DNA of 64,000 nt, taken from the NCBI GenBank assembly GCA_963803295.1, contig CAWDMC010000020.1:1-64000 (forward strand), given 5' to 3'. The notes below the pieces were generated by a model. The model searched no databases. It worked only from the letters and a program-made list of their open reading frames with translations, and had not been told where the DNA came from. This DNA is from CAWDMC01 sp963803295. Lineage in GTDB: Bacteria > Acidobacteriota > Terriglobia > UBA7540. Shown one piece after another: positions 1 to 9,207 of the stretch. The translations under genes were made by a program, and so were the position numbers. The first letter of the stretch is position 1; the number at the start of each line of letters is the position of its first letter.

Positions 1-2426
1 TGTACTCCACTTATCTAGGCGAAGGTTCCGGCGGCAGGGGCATAGCGGTCGATGCCTCGGGGAATGCCTATATAACAGGCTTCACAGACACCTCCGATTT
101 CCCCACCACTCCAGGTGCCTTCCAGACCACGTTCGGCAGCCGCCTTTATCAGCAAGCTGAACGCTGCCGGCTCGGCCCTGCTCTACTCGACCTACCTGGG
201 CGGAAGTACGATAACTGGCCATGGCATAGCGGTCGATGCCTCGGGCAACGCCTACGTCACAGGCATTACGCATTCCTCCGACTTCCCCACTACCCCGGGC
301 GCCTTCCAGGCCACTTTCGGGGAATTGTATAACGCTGCCTTTGTCAGCAAGCTGAACCCCGCCGGCTCGGCCCTGGTCTACTCCACCTACCTGGGCGGAA
401 ATGACGGGACCGACGGCTTTGGCATAGCGGTCGATGCCTCGGGCGATGCCTATGTCACAGGCCAGACCAGTTCCTCCAATTTCCCCACCACCCCGGGCGC
501 CTTCCAGACCACTTACCGCGCCGACAATTGTTGCAACGCGTTTGTCAGCAAGCTGAATCCGGCCGGTTCGGCTCTGGTCTACTCCACCTACCTAGGCGGA
601 AGTGGCTACACGTGGGAGATGACATAGCTGTTGATGCCTCGGGGAATGCCTATATAACAGGCGAAACCCGTTCCTCCGATTTCCCCACCACCCCAGGCGC
701 CTTCCGGACCACGTTCAGCGGGGGCGGATTCTTCGGCGATGCGTTTGTGAGCAAGCTCAACGGCGGCGGGTCGGCCCTGGTTTACTCCACCTACCTAGGC
801 GGATATGCCGAGGGCCAGGGCTCTGGTATAGCGGTCGATGCCTCGGGCAACGCCTATGTCACAGGCCCGGCCGGTTTCGGCTTTCCCACCACGCCTGGCG
901 CCTTCCAGACCACTTTTGGCGGCGCCACTGACGCCTTTATCAGCAAGCTGAACGCCGCCGGCTCGGCCCTAATCTACTCAACCTATCTGGGTGGCAGTGG
1001 CAATGACGGTGGGCCGGGATAGCGCTCGACGCCTCGGGCAATGCCTATGTGACAGGTTTCACCGGGTCCATCGGTTTCCCCACCACAACTGGCGCCTTCC
1101 AGACCACTTACGGCGGCGGATAACGGAATGCCTTTGTGGCGAAGATAAGCCCCGCCGATGCGCCCGTTCTCGCACTGACCCCGTCGAGTATAACCTTCGC
1201 TCCGCAGGCCGTGGGCACCACCAGCCCCGCGCAGAAGACGCGGCTGAGCAATGCCGGCATCAAGGCTTTGAACATCACCAGCATCGTTGCCAGCGGTGAC
1301 TTCGCCCAAACCAACGACTGCCCGGTCGGCCCGGCTACCGTCGCACCGGCGGGCTTCTGTACACTCAGCGTGACTTTCACTCCCACGGCCTCCGGAACAC
1401 GTACCGGCGTCGTCACGATCACCGATAATGCGGCGGGCAGCCCGCATAAGCTCCTGCTCACTGGCACCGGAGGCATACCCATGGCAAGCCTGAACCCGGC
1501 GAGCCTGACCTTTGCGGCTCAGGCGTGGGCACCACCAGCCCCGCCAAGCCAGCAACGCTGAAGAACACGGGCAGCGGACCGTTGAGCATCACCAGCATCA
1601 CTACCGCGGGCGATTTTGCCCAGACCAACAACTGCGGCAGCAAGGTAAACCCAGGCGCGTCGTGCACCCTCAACGTAACTTTCAAACCCACGGCCACAGG
1701 GACCAGGTCCGGCGCCCTTACTATTACCGACGACGCCGCAGGCAGTCCGCACAAGCTTTTACTTGCTGGCACGGGCGGCACCACACCAGCAGTCACCCTG
1801 ACCCCGACGAGCTTTACTTTTGCAGCTCAGGCGGTCGGGACCACCAGCGCCGCCCACGTCGCGACGCTGAAGAACACGGGCGGTACACGTTGAAGATCGC
1901 TAGTATCAGTCGCTCCGGCGACTTCTACCAGGGCAACGATTGCCCTTCCAGCTTACCAGCAGGTGCCTCCTGCAAGGTAACCGTATGGTTCACTCCCACC
2001 TCGGCAGGGACAAGGTCGGGCACCGTGACCATTTCTGACAACGCGCCGGGCAGTCCCCACAAGCTGACGCTGAGCGGCACCGGCAGCGGTACGGGAAGCA
2101 TCAGCTTGACACTCTCCCCGGCCTCGCTCAGTTTCGGTAGCGTGGTGGTGGGTGCGAGCAGCAGCCCGCAGACGGTGACGCTGACCAACACCGGTACGGT
2201 GGCGGCGAAATTCCTTTGTCCTTTTGGCTTCTTCGCCATCCAGGGAACGAATTGGCGCAACTTCCACCAGCAATCGAACTGCGGAACCAGTCTGGCGCCC
2301 AAAGCCAGCTGTCAAGTGAGCGTGTTCTTCCAACCCCTGGCGAGCGGGACGAAGACGGGGTATTTTGTGGTTCGCCAAGGGGCGGCCAGCGTCCAGATAC
2401 CCCTGCGCGGCACGGGCACACCGTGA
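1..2426 (+). pseudogene. SBBP-repeat / choice-of-anchor-D surface protein, copy A, 5' end outside window, frame-broken
   Basis: Repeats of the SBBP type run from the window edge to about 1120. Each has the core IAVDASGNAYVTG, then a DFPTTPGAFQTT segment, then AFVSKLN..GSALVYSTYLGG. From about 1150 to 2426 there are Ig-like choice-of-anchor-D modules (AQAVGTTS, ATLKNTG, SGDFAQTNNC, GSPHKLLLTGTG). Such proteins are normally secreted or surface-attached; no function is established. The frame changes near 140, 620, 1015, 1522 and 1888, and there is a TAA in frame near 1121. The change near 1888 is a one-base loss compared with the paralogous copy at about 6020. Residues stay well conserved on both sides of each break, so either the breaks are recent or they are consensus errors in a repetitive gene. 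No ATG is visible because the gene enters from the left. Confidence 0.75.
1501..2426 (+). repeat. Direct repeat, left arm (choice-of-anchor-D end of copy A)
   Basis: This stretch of about 0.92 kb is nearly identical to 5638-6562, offset by about 4.14 kb. The C-terminal modules are far more alike than the upstream SBBP parts, which suggests a recent duplication or gene conversion of the 3' halves. Confidence 0.7.
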
Positions 2427-2495
2427 GGACCAGTTGCGGTAGTCCGTGGCCAATGGCATTTGCGATTGTCGATTGCCGACTGAAACACGAGCGGG

Positions 2496-2582
2496 GTAGC
2501 GCGGGGCTTTGCTTTCCAGGCTCCGCGGCTTGTCTTGCTCTGGGCGTGAAAAGCCGCGGACTAGAAACGAAGCCCGCGCTAC
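2496..2582. repeat. Paired GTAG-headed palindromic repeat (REP/BIME-like)
   Basis: The element opens with GTAGCGCGGGGCTT and closes with the inverted AAGCCCGCGCTAC, and has an inner perfect pair CCGCGGCTT (2523-2531) / AAGCCGCGG (2551-2559). A GTAG head followed by a hairpin is the known signature of REP elements mobilised by RAYT transposases. The rest of 2427-2898 holds another G/C-rich palindromic repeat (about 2606-2660) and the leader of the next gene; no gene is seen there. Confidence 0.6.
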
Positions 2583-3047
2583 TTAGCTGCGTCGGATTTA
2601 AATTAACAACCCTCGCCCCTTGTGGGGAGAGGTGCCCGAGGTACGAGGGCGGGTGAGGGGGTGACTCGAAACTCACGCCAACCATTTGCAGAATGCGGCG
2701 CGGACCTGGTTCCGGTGGGTGTGCCATTCATCGCATCGAAGAGTGACTGGCGTCACTGCGCACGCCTCAAACCAGGCAGTTAATAGCAGCAACGGAAAAA
2801 CACGAGGGAGCGCTACGCCAGCGCCTGTCCACTGGCGACCCACAGACCACCTTCAAGCTCCGCGCTCCCATCCGCTCCGACATTTCTGGAGGTTAATCAT
2901 GAAGAAGCAAGGCTTCATTCCTGTCCGGCCTATCCGGCCCATTCGGCATCGGATGGTCCTAGGGGGGACCGCGATCGCCATCATGTTTCGTCTTCATTTC
3001 CATTCTGATCATTGAAACGCCGCTGCGCGTGCCTGCAGGCAAAGCGG

Positions 3048-3077
3048 GTAGCGCGGACCCGTTGTTGAGGTCCGCGG
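3048..3077 (+). repeat. GTAG-headed palindrome inside copy B
   Basis: GTAG at 3048-3051 is followed by CGCGGACC (3052-3059) and the exact inverse GGTCCGCG (3069-3076). It is read in frame as G-S-A-D-P..R-S-A-A. Confidence 0.6.
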
Positions 3078-3274
3078 CGGTTGTGGATGATTCGGTAACA
3101 GGGCGTGCACCGCAAGCCGCGCAGCCCCGGCTGGCAACGGCCTACGGCAAGCTGCCGCTGAGCTTTGAGATCAATCGGGGACAAACCGATCCGCAGGTAA
3201 AGTTCCTGTCGCGGGGCAGCGGGTACAGCCTGTTCCTCACCGGGAACGAGGCGGTGCTGGCCTTGAAGAAGCCA

Positions 3275-3429
3275 GGAGTCAGAAGTCAGGAGTCAGTAGC
3301 GCCGCCCTTCAGGGCGGCACGTCCGGGTAGCGCAGACCTCGCTTTTAGGTCTGCGGCTTTTCCGGGGTTGTTGCGATCACCCGTAGAAATCAATTCAAGA
3401 ACCGCAGACCCAAAGCCGGGGTCGGCTAC
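3275..3429 (+). repeat. Heptamer tract plus three GTAG-headed palindromes inside copy B
   Basis: A GGAGTCA / GAAGTCA / GGAGTCA heptamer run (3275-3295) leads directly into GTAG (3296-3299) with the hairpin GCCGCCCT (3301-3308) / AGGGCGGC (3311-3318). A second GTAG (3327-3330) follows, with CGCAGACC (3331-3338) / GGTCTGCG (3348-3355). A third, inverted copy ends with CTAC at 3426-3429. The tract is open in the gene's frame and repeats the peptide G-S-A-D-L..R-S-A-A. Confidence 0.6.
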
Positions 3430-3719
3430 AGGAGCCGGTCCCAAACCCCGAATCGCGAACCTCAGCCATGGTGCGCATGAAACTGGTCGGCGCCAACCCG
3501 CAGGCCAAAGTCAGCGGACTGGACGAATTGCCGGGCAAGAGCAACTACTTCATCGGCAACGATCCCAAGAAGTGGCGCACCAACGTAGCGAATTACGCCA
3601 AGGTGAAATATGCCAACGTCTATCCGGGCGTGGACCTGGTGTATTACGGCAACCAGCGGCAACTGGAATACGATTTCGTGGTCCAGCCGGGCGCCGACCC
3701 CAGCCAGATCGCGCTGGAC

Positions 3720-3771
3720 GTAGGGGCGGGGCTTGCCCTGCCCGAAAGGGCGCCGCAAGCGGCGCCCCTAC
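3720..3771. repeat. Inverted GTAG palindrome inside copy B
   Basis: GTAGGGGC (3720-3727) pairs with GCCCCTAC (3764-3771). An inner perfect stem GGGCGCCGC (3748-3756) / GCGGCGCCC (3759-3767) has an AA loop. It lies within the open frame of the N-terminal domain. Confidence 0.6.
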
Positions 3772-5637
3772 ATGTTGACGGAAATGGCGATCTGGTGGTG
3801 GGCACTGAGGGCGGCGAAGTCATCTTCCACAAGCCCGTTGTCTATCAGCAGAACGGACGATGGCAACTGGCAAACTATCGAGGCCGGGCTACGTGCAAGC
3901 ACTCCGTCGATCGGCAACGACAATGCGGCAATCGACAATATCATTCAAGCCTGGCACCGTACGACCGGCGAAGCCCTTGGTGATTGACCCCGTGCTGGTC
4001 TATTCCACATACTTGGGCGGAAGTAGTGACGAGACTTCGGCGAAGGCATAGCGGTCGATGGCTCAGGCAACGCCTATGTCACAGGCGATACCATTTCCTC
4101 CAATTTCCCCACTACGCCGGGGGCCTTCCAGACCACTTCCGACAATTTCGCCAACGTCTTTGTCAGCAAGCTGAACGCCACTGGCTCGGCCTTGCTCTAC
4201 TCCACCTACCTGGGCGGAAGCCGCAGTGACGGTGGCAATGGCATAGCGGTCGATGCCTCGGGCAACGCCTATCTCACTGGCTTTACGAGTTCCTCCGATT
4301 TCCCCGCTACCGCGGGCGCTTTCCAGACCACCGGTGGCGGGGGCCCCTTTGTCACCAAGTTGAACGCCACCGGCTCGGCCCTGCTCTACTCCACCTACCT
4401 GGGCGAAAGTGGAGTGGACGTCGTGGTCGGTGGCGGCCGCATAGCGGTCGATGCCTCGGGCAATGCCTATATTACAGGCGTTACCGATTCCTCCAATTTC
4501 CCCACCACCCCGGGCGCCTTCCAGACCACTTATGCGGCGGCTACTGCGGTTATTCGCCGTGCACGAATGCCTTTGTCAGCAAGCTGAACGCCAGCGGCTC
4601 TGCCTTGGTCTACTCTACTTACCTGCGCGGAAGCAGCAACGAGTGGGAGTCGGGCCTAGGCATAGCGGTCGATGCCTCGGGCCACGCCTATGTCACAGGC
4701 CTTACCGATTCCTCCAATTTCCCCACCACTCCGGGCGCCTTCCAGACCACTTACGGTGGCGGCTACGATGGCTTTGTCAGCAGGCTCAATGTTAGCGGCT
4801 CGGCCTTGGTCTACTCCACCTACCTGGGCGGCAGTGACACCGACGAGGGCAATGGCATAGCGGTCGATGCCTCGGGCAACGCCTATGTCACAGGGGGGAC
4901 CTTTTCCTCGAATTTCCCCACCACTCCGGGCGCCTTCCAGACCACTTGCGGCGGGGCTATTTCGTGAGCAAGCTGAACGCCAACGGCTCGAGCCTCGTCT
5001 ACTCCAGCTGCGGAGCCGGTGGCTCTGGCATAGCTGTAGATACCTCGGGCAACGCCTATGTCTCTCAGGCGGGGGGAGCCTTCATCGGCAAGCTGAGTCC
5101 CGACCGGCTCGCTCCTGCTCTACTCCACTTATCTGGGCGGAAGTAGCTGAGCGAGTCTGGCCTACTGGTATAGCGGTCGATGCGTCGGGCAACGCCTATG
5201 TCATGGGCGACACGGTTCCTCCGATTTCCCCACCACCCCGGGCGCCTTCCAGACCACTTTCGGCGGGTCCTGGGACGCCTTTGTGGCGAAGATAAGCCCG
5301 GCCGATGCTCCCGGCCTCGCGCTTGGCCCCGTCAAGACTGACCTTCCGCTCCGCAGGCTATTGGCACTACCAGCGCTCCTCAGACGGTGCGTTGCGCGAC
5401 AGCGGGCAGCCAGGCTTTGGACATCGCCAGCATCGTCGCCAGTGGTGACTTCGCTCAGACCAAGACTGCGGCAGCGTCGTGCCAGCCGGCGCTCCTGCAC
5501 GCTCAACGTGACTTTCACACCCACGGCCACAGGGACACGCACCGGCGCCATCACGATCACCGACAATGCTGCGGGCAGCCCGCATAAGCTCCCGCTGACC
5601 GGCACCGGCGGCGTCCCGGTGGTCACCCTGACACCGG

Positions 5638-6562
5638 CAAGCTTGACCTTTGCCTCTCAGGCGGTGGGGACCACCAGCCCCGCCCAGCCAGCGACGCTGA
5701 AGAACACGGGCAGCGGACCGTTGAGCATCACCAGTATTGCCGTCTCGGGCGACTTTGCCCAGACCAACAACTGCGGCAGCAAGGTAAACCCAGGCGCGTC
5801 GTGCACCCTCAACGTAACTTTCAAACCCACGGCCACAGGGACCAGGTCCGGCGCCCTTACTATTAACGACGACGCGGCAGGCAGTCCGCACAAGGTCTTG
5901 CTTACGGGCACCGGCAGCTGCGGCCAGCGGTCAGTCTGACACCGGCGAGCTTTACTTTTCCGGCTCAGGCGGTCGGGACCACCAGCGCCGCCCACGTCGC
6001 GACGCTGAAGAACACGGGCGGTACAACGTTGAAGATCGCTGGTATCAGTCGCTCCGGCGACTTCTACCAGGGCAACGATTGCCCTTCCAGCTTACCAGCA
6101 GGTGCCTCCTGCAGGCTAACCGTATGGTTCACTCCCACCTCGCCAGGGACAAGGTCGGGCGCCGTGACCATTTGTGACAACGCGCCGGGCAGTCCCCACA
6201 AGCTGGCGCTGAGCGGCGCGGCACGGTACTGGCAGCATCAGGTTGACGCTCTCCCCGGCCTCGCTCAGTTTCGGCAGCTTGGTGGTGGGTGCGAGCAGCA
6301 GCCCGCAGACGGTGACGCTGACCAACACCGGTACGGTGGCGGCGAAATTCCTTTGTCCTTCTGGCTTCTTCGCCATCCAGGGAACAAATAACCTCAACTT
6401 CCACCAGCAATCGAGCTGCGGAACCGGTCTGGCGCCCAAGGCCAGCTGTCAAGTAAGCGTGTTCTTCAAACCCTTGGCGAGCGGGACGAAGACGGGGTAC
6501 TTTGTGGTTCGCCAAGGGGAGGCCAGCGTCCAAATACCCTTACGCGGCATGGGCACACCGTA
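5638..6562 (+). repeat. Direct repeat, right arm (choice-of-anchor-D end of copy B)
   Basis: Partner of 1501-2426. The two arms differ by scattered substitutions and by single-base indels, for example the extra A near 6020 that copy A lacks. Confidence 0.7.
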
Positions 6563-6912
6563 ACGCGATCGGGTACGGCTGCTACGAATTTTACCTTTAC
6601 TACTTGACAATCGTCAGACAGCACAGTAAGTTTGCGGAACATTGTCAAGCTGACGAATTGAATTGCCATCTGGCCTCGGGTGTGTGTAAGAGGTCAGCGG
6701 ACAGGGTGAGGTTTGAGGCTCTTTGGGTTTACCCTCTTGACGTTAAAGAAGGGCCAAGGCTGAAGGGTGCACTGTTTCTTTGTTCAGGCTCACATTCTCG
6801 TAACAACGACGGGAGTTGAAGGTGCGTCCAAGATTGGCTGGCGTCCTCCAAGATACCAACGTGCCGGACAATCGAAAGACACTGCCGGCAAGGAAAAACC
6901 TGGAGGTTAACT
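6563..6912. other. Intergenic, no gene seen
   Basis: This 350-base gap has no convincing reading frame or repeat. Its last bases form the leader CTGGAGGTTAA just before the S53 gene, closely similar to the leader of copy B at 2886-2898. Confidence 0.5.
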
Positions 6913-8775
6913 ATGAGCAAGGACGTGAAGGGTTCGAACTCAGAAAATACCCCGCTTTCCGGCTCCGTGACACGCTTGATTGCCTGCGCGTGCCTGGTGA
7001 TGCTCGTGGTTGGGAACGCCATGGCACAACGAAAGCTGCAGACAACCGGGGTCCTGGGTAAGGGCGAAGAAGTTGGATTCGAGGTCTTTCTGCCGCTCCA
7101 GCACCCTGACGAGCTTGATCGACTTCTGGTCGCGCTTCATACGCCGACCTCTCCGAGCTACCATAAATGGCTCACACCGGATGAATTTCAGGCCCGTTTT
7201 GGCGCTAAGCCGGAAGACATCGAGAAAGTGTCGAAAGTGCTCGCCTCCTACGGGCTGACAGTTACAAGCACTCACAGCCATGGATTGCATGCGCAGGGCA
7301 CAGCCGAATCGGTCCAGTGTGCCTTCGGCGCCTCTCTGTTGCGCGCCAGAACGGCGCATGGGAATCACGTGGCGATTGCCGCCCAGCGGCTTCAACTCCC
7401 TGCGGCACTCGGAGCAGCGGGGGCCCAGGTCTCCGCCTTCTCACCGGTGATTCGCCATCGCTCACACTCCCGCCGGGTGGCCGGCCTACCCGCGAACCCC
7501 TTCAACCGTTATTCTGCGATTGGCCCCTATTGGTTCGACGACCTCAAGCAGGCTTATGATTTCCCTTCCTATAAGTACTTGACGGGGAAAGGACGGACGA
7601 TTGGCATCGTGATGGCTGGTGACTTCCTTGACTCCGATATGAAGACCTATTTCGGACACGAGAAGCTGAACCCGCCCACCATCATCCGCGTGCCAGTGGA
7701 TGGAGGAGCACCGTTTGATCCCAATGCCTCAGCCGAAGTTTCGCTGGACCTTCAGCAGTCAGGCGGAATGGCTCCGGGCGCCGTGATCGTCGATTTCAAC
7801 ATTCCGGACCTGTCGGACCAGTCGATTTTGGACGCCTATCTCACTATCGTGTTGAACAATAACGTCGACATCGTGAGCTCTTCATTCGGGGGCCCCGAAG
7901 GATTCTTTACGGCAGCGTATAACGACGGCGTCGATTTCACCGGGATCTTGCGGGTGTTCGACGAGCTCTTCAAACAGGGAAACAGTCAGGGCATCACCTT
8001 TGTCGCGAGTTCAGGCGACAATGGCGCTCTTGGATTGCCTCCCGTTGCTTACTTCAACGCACCCCAATTTCCTCCAATCGTGGTTGGCAAGTATCTGCCG
8101 GGAATTGAGAACCCCGCGGACAGCCCGCACGTCACGGCAGTGGGTGGCACCAATCTGATTACTTCCTACAAGCCGCCCAGCCTGGCCTCCAGATACGTCA
8201 GAGAGAACGCCTACGCCGACCCTTTAATGCCCGATGATCCGTTCGGTGTCGGCAATCTGGTTCGGGGCGGGTATTTCGGGTCGGGAGGCGGCCCCAGTGT
8301 GATTTTCAAGAAGCCTGCCTACCAGTTCCAGCTTTGTACCATGTCCAAGATGCGCACCATTCCGGATGTTTCCCTGATGATGGGCGGCTGCCCCGTAGGG
8401 ACCTTGGGTACTTGTCCGGATGACCGCAGCTTCGCCATCGCAGTCATCGGCGGGCAAGCCTTTGGTCTGGTAGGAACTAGTATTTCCGCCCCCGATTTCG
8501 CCGGACTGCTGGCTCTCGAAGAAGAGAACCTGGGTGGAACAAGGCTTGGAAACGTGAATTACCAGATCTATGGTCAGGGCACAATTCAAGCGGGAGGCTT
8601 TGGACTGAAGTTTTACCATAACCGTATTCCGGGCTTTAATGGCTTATACCATACCCACCCGACCCACCCGGGTTACGACCTGGTAATCGGGAATGGCACG
8701 GTTTTGGGCAGAAACTTTATCTTTGCCCCCGGCGTCCCGGCAGCAGGGGATCCGCAAACGCCGTCGAATCCCTAG
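6913..8775 (+). CDS. Secreted S53 family peptidase (sedolisin/kumamolisin-like)
   Basis: A serine-carboxyl endopeptidase exported as a proenzyme and usually active at acid pH. The 620-residue product has an N-terminal hydrophobic export segment ending near A-M-A-Q (residues 20-40). A Pro-kumamolisin activation domain follows (about 50-180; YHKWLTPDEF and FGA are typical), and the catalytic domain runs from about 205 to 605. The catalytic set is visible: E275 and D279 in SAEVSLDL, oxyanion D369 in SSGDNG, and nucleophile S523 in VGTSISAP. The length is normal. The start has GGAGG seven bases upstream. It stands alone downstream of the broken surface proteins. Confident at family level; the substrate is unknown. 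Confidence 0.93.
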   Translation: MSKDVKGSNSENTPLSGSVTRLIACACLVMLVVGNAMAQRKLQTTGVLGKGEEVGFEVFLPLQHPDELDRLLVALHTPTSPSYHKWLTPDEFQARFGAKPEDIEKVSKVLASYGLTVTSTHSHGLHAQGTAESVQCAFGASLLRARTAHGNHVAIAAQRLQLPAALGAAGAQVSAFSPVIRHRSHSRRVAGLPANPFNRYSAIGPYWFDDLKQAYDFPSYKYLTGKGRTIGIVMAGDFLDSDMKTYFGHEKLNPPTIIRVPVDGGAPFDPNASAEVSLDLQQSGGMAPGAVIVDFNIPDLSDQSILDAYLTIVLNNNVDIVSSSFGGPEGFFTAAYNDGVDFTGILRVFDELFKQGNSQGITFVASSGDNGALGLPPVAYFNAPQFPPIVVGKYLPGIENPADSPHVTAVGGTNLITSYKPPSLASRYVRENAYADPLMPDDPFGVGNLVRGGYFGSGGGPSVIFKKPAYQFQLCTMSKMRTIPDVSLMMGGCPVGTLGTCPDDRSFAIAVIGGQAFGLVGTSISAPDFAGLLALEEENLGGTRLGNVNYQIYGQGTIQAGGFGLKFYHNRIPGFNGLYHTHPTHPGYDLVIGNGTVLGRNFIFAPGVPAAGDPQTPSNP

Positions 8776-9070
8776 CGCTGTAACGGAAAGCACCGTCACT
8801 CTGGTCGGCGGCGCCATACAGGTTCGATTCTGGGACCTCTGTCTCTATAGCCATAGTATGACTTAGCTTGGCGTTACCCCCTTCCCCCTATCGGAATGCT
8901 GGCGTCGCGGGCCCGTGACGCTCTCCGCTGCTGCTCGCTCCTGCGTCTGCCCTTTGCTCCGGTTCACATTTTTGACCTGGACTTAGACCCGGGTTTCTGA
9001 GAATTTAGGGAGGCGATTTCACAACCACGATTACAGCTAAGCTAATGAGCATCATTGTGACGCTCAGCTT

Positions 9071-9158
9071 GTAGCGGTGCTGTCCTCGGCGCAGGAAAAC
9101 GCCGGTGGGGACACCGGCGCTACGGTGGAGAAAACGCCGGTGGGGACACCGGCGCTAC
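9071..9158. repeat. GTAG-headed palindrome cluster
   Basis: Three repeat ends occur in the 8776-9207 intergenic gap: GTAG at 9071, and inverted CTAC at 9120-9123 and 9155-9158. The last two close near-identical units with the hairpin CGCCGGTG-GGGA-CACCGGCG. No gene is seen in the rest of the gap. Confidence 0.6.
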
Positions 9159-9207
9159 AGTAAGCCGAACGTGATCGGGAATCTTCACCTCGGAGGCGAC
9201 GGATCCC

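Larger units (their letters stand above)
2899..6562 (+). pseudogene. SBBP-repeat / choice-of-anchor-D surface protein, copy B, frame-broken
   Basis: The start ATG at 2899 follows a strong GGAGG and gives an N-terminus MKKQGF. The order is: an N-terminal domain typical of SBBP proteins (LPLSFEINRGQTDPQVKFLSRGSGYSLFLTG, then NYFIGNDPKKWRTNV..Y..VKY..VYPGVDLVYYG), SBBP repeats from about 3990 to 5250, then choice-of-anchor-D modules to 6562. Reading the conserved motifs requires changing frame near 3000, 3465, 3900, 4035, 4545, 4957, 5105, 5215, 5340, 5490, 5925 and 6225. Several breaks lie in the variable loops just before IAVDASG or FVSKLN. Palindromic repeats are embedded in the N-terminal part. 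The product as read would not be made intact. Because the motifs are well preserved, recent decay or assembly error are both possible. Confidence 0.78.

Noticed and set aside
8821..8836. T-arm-like word GGTTCGATTC suggesting a tRNA
   Set aside because: No matching acceptor stem, D-arm or anticodon arm could be folded around it.
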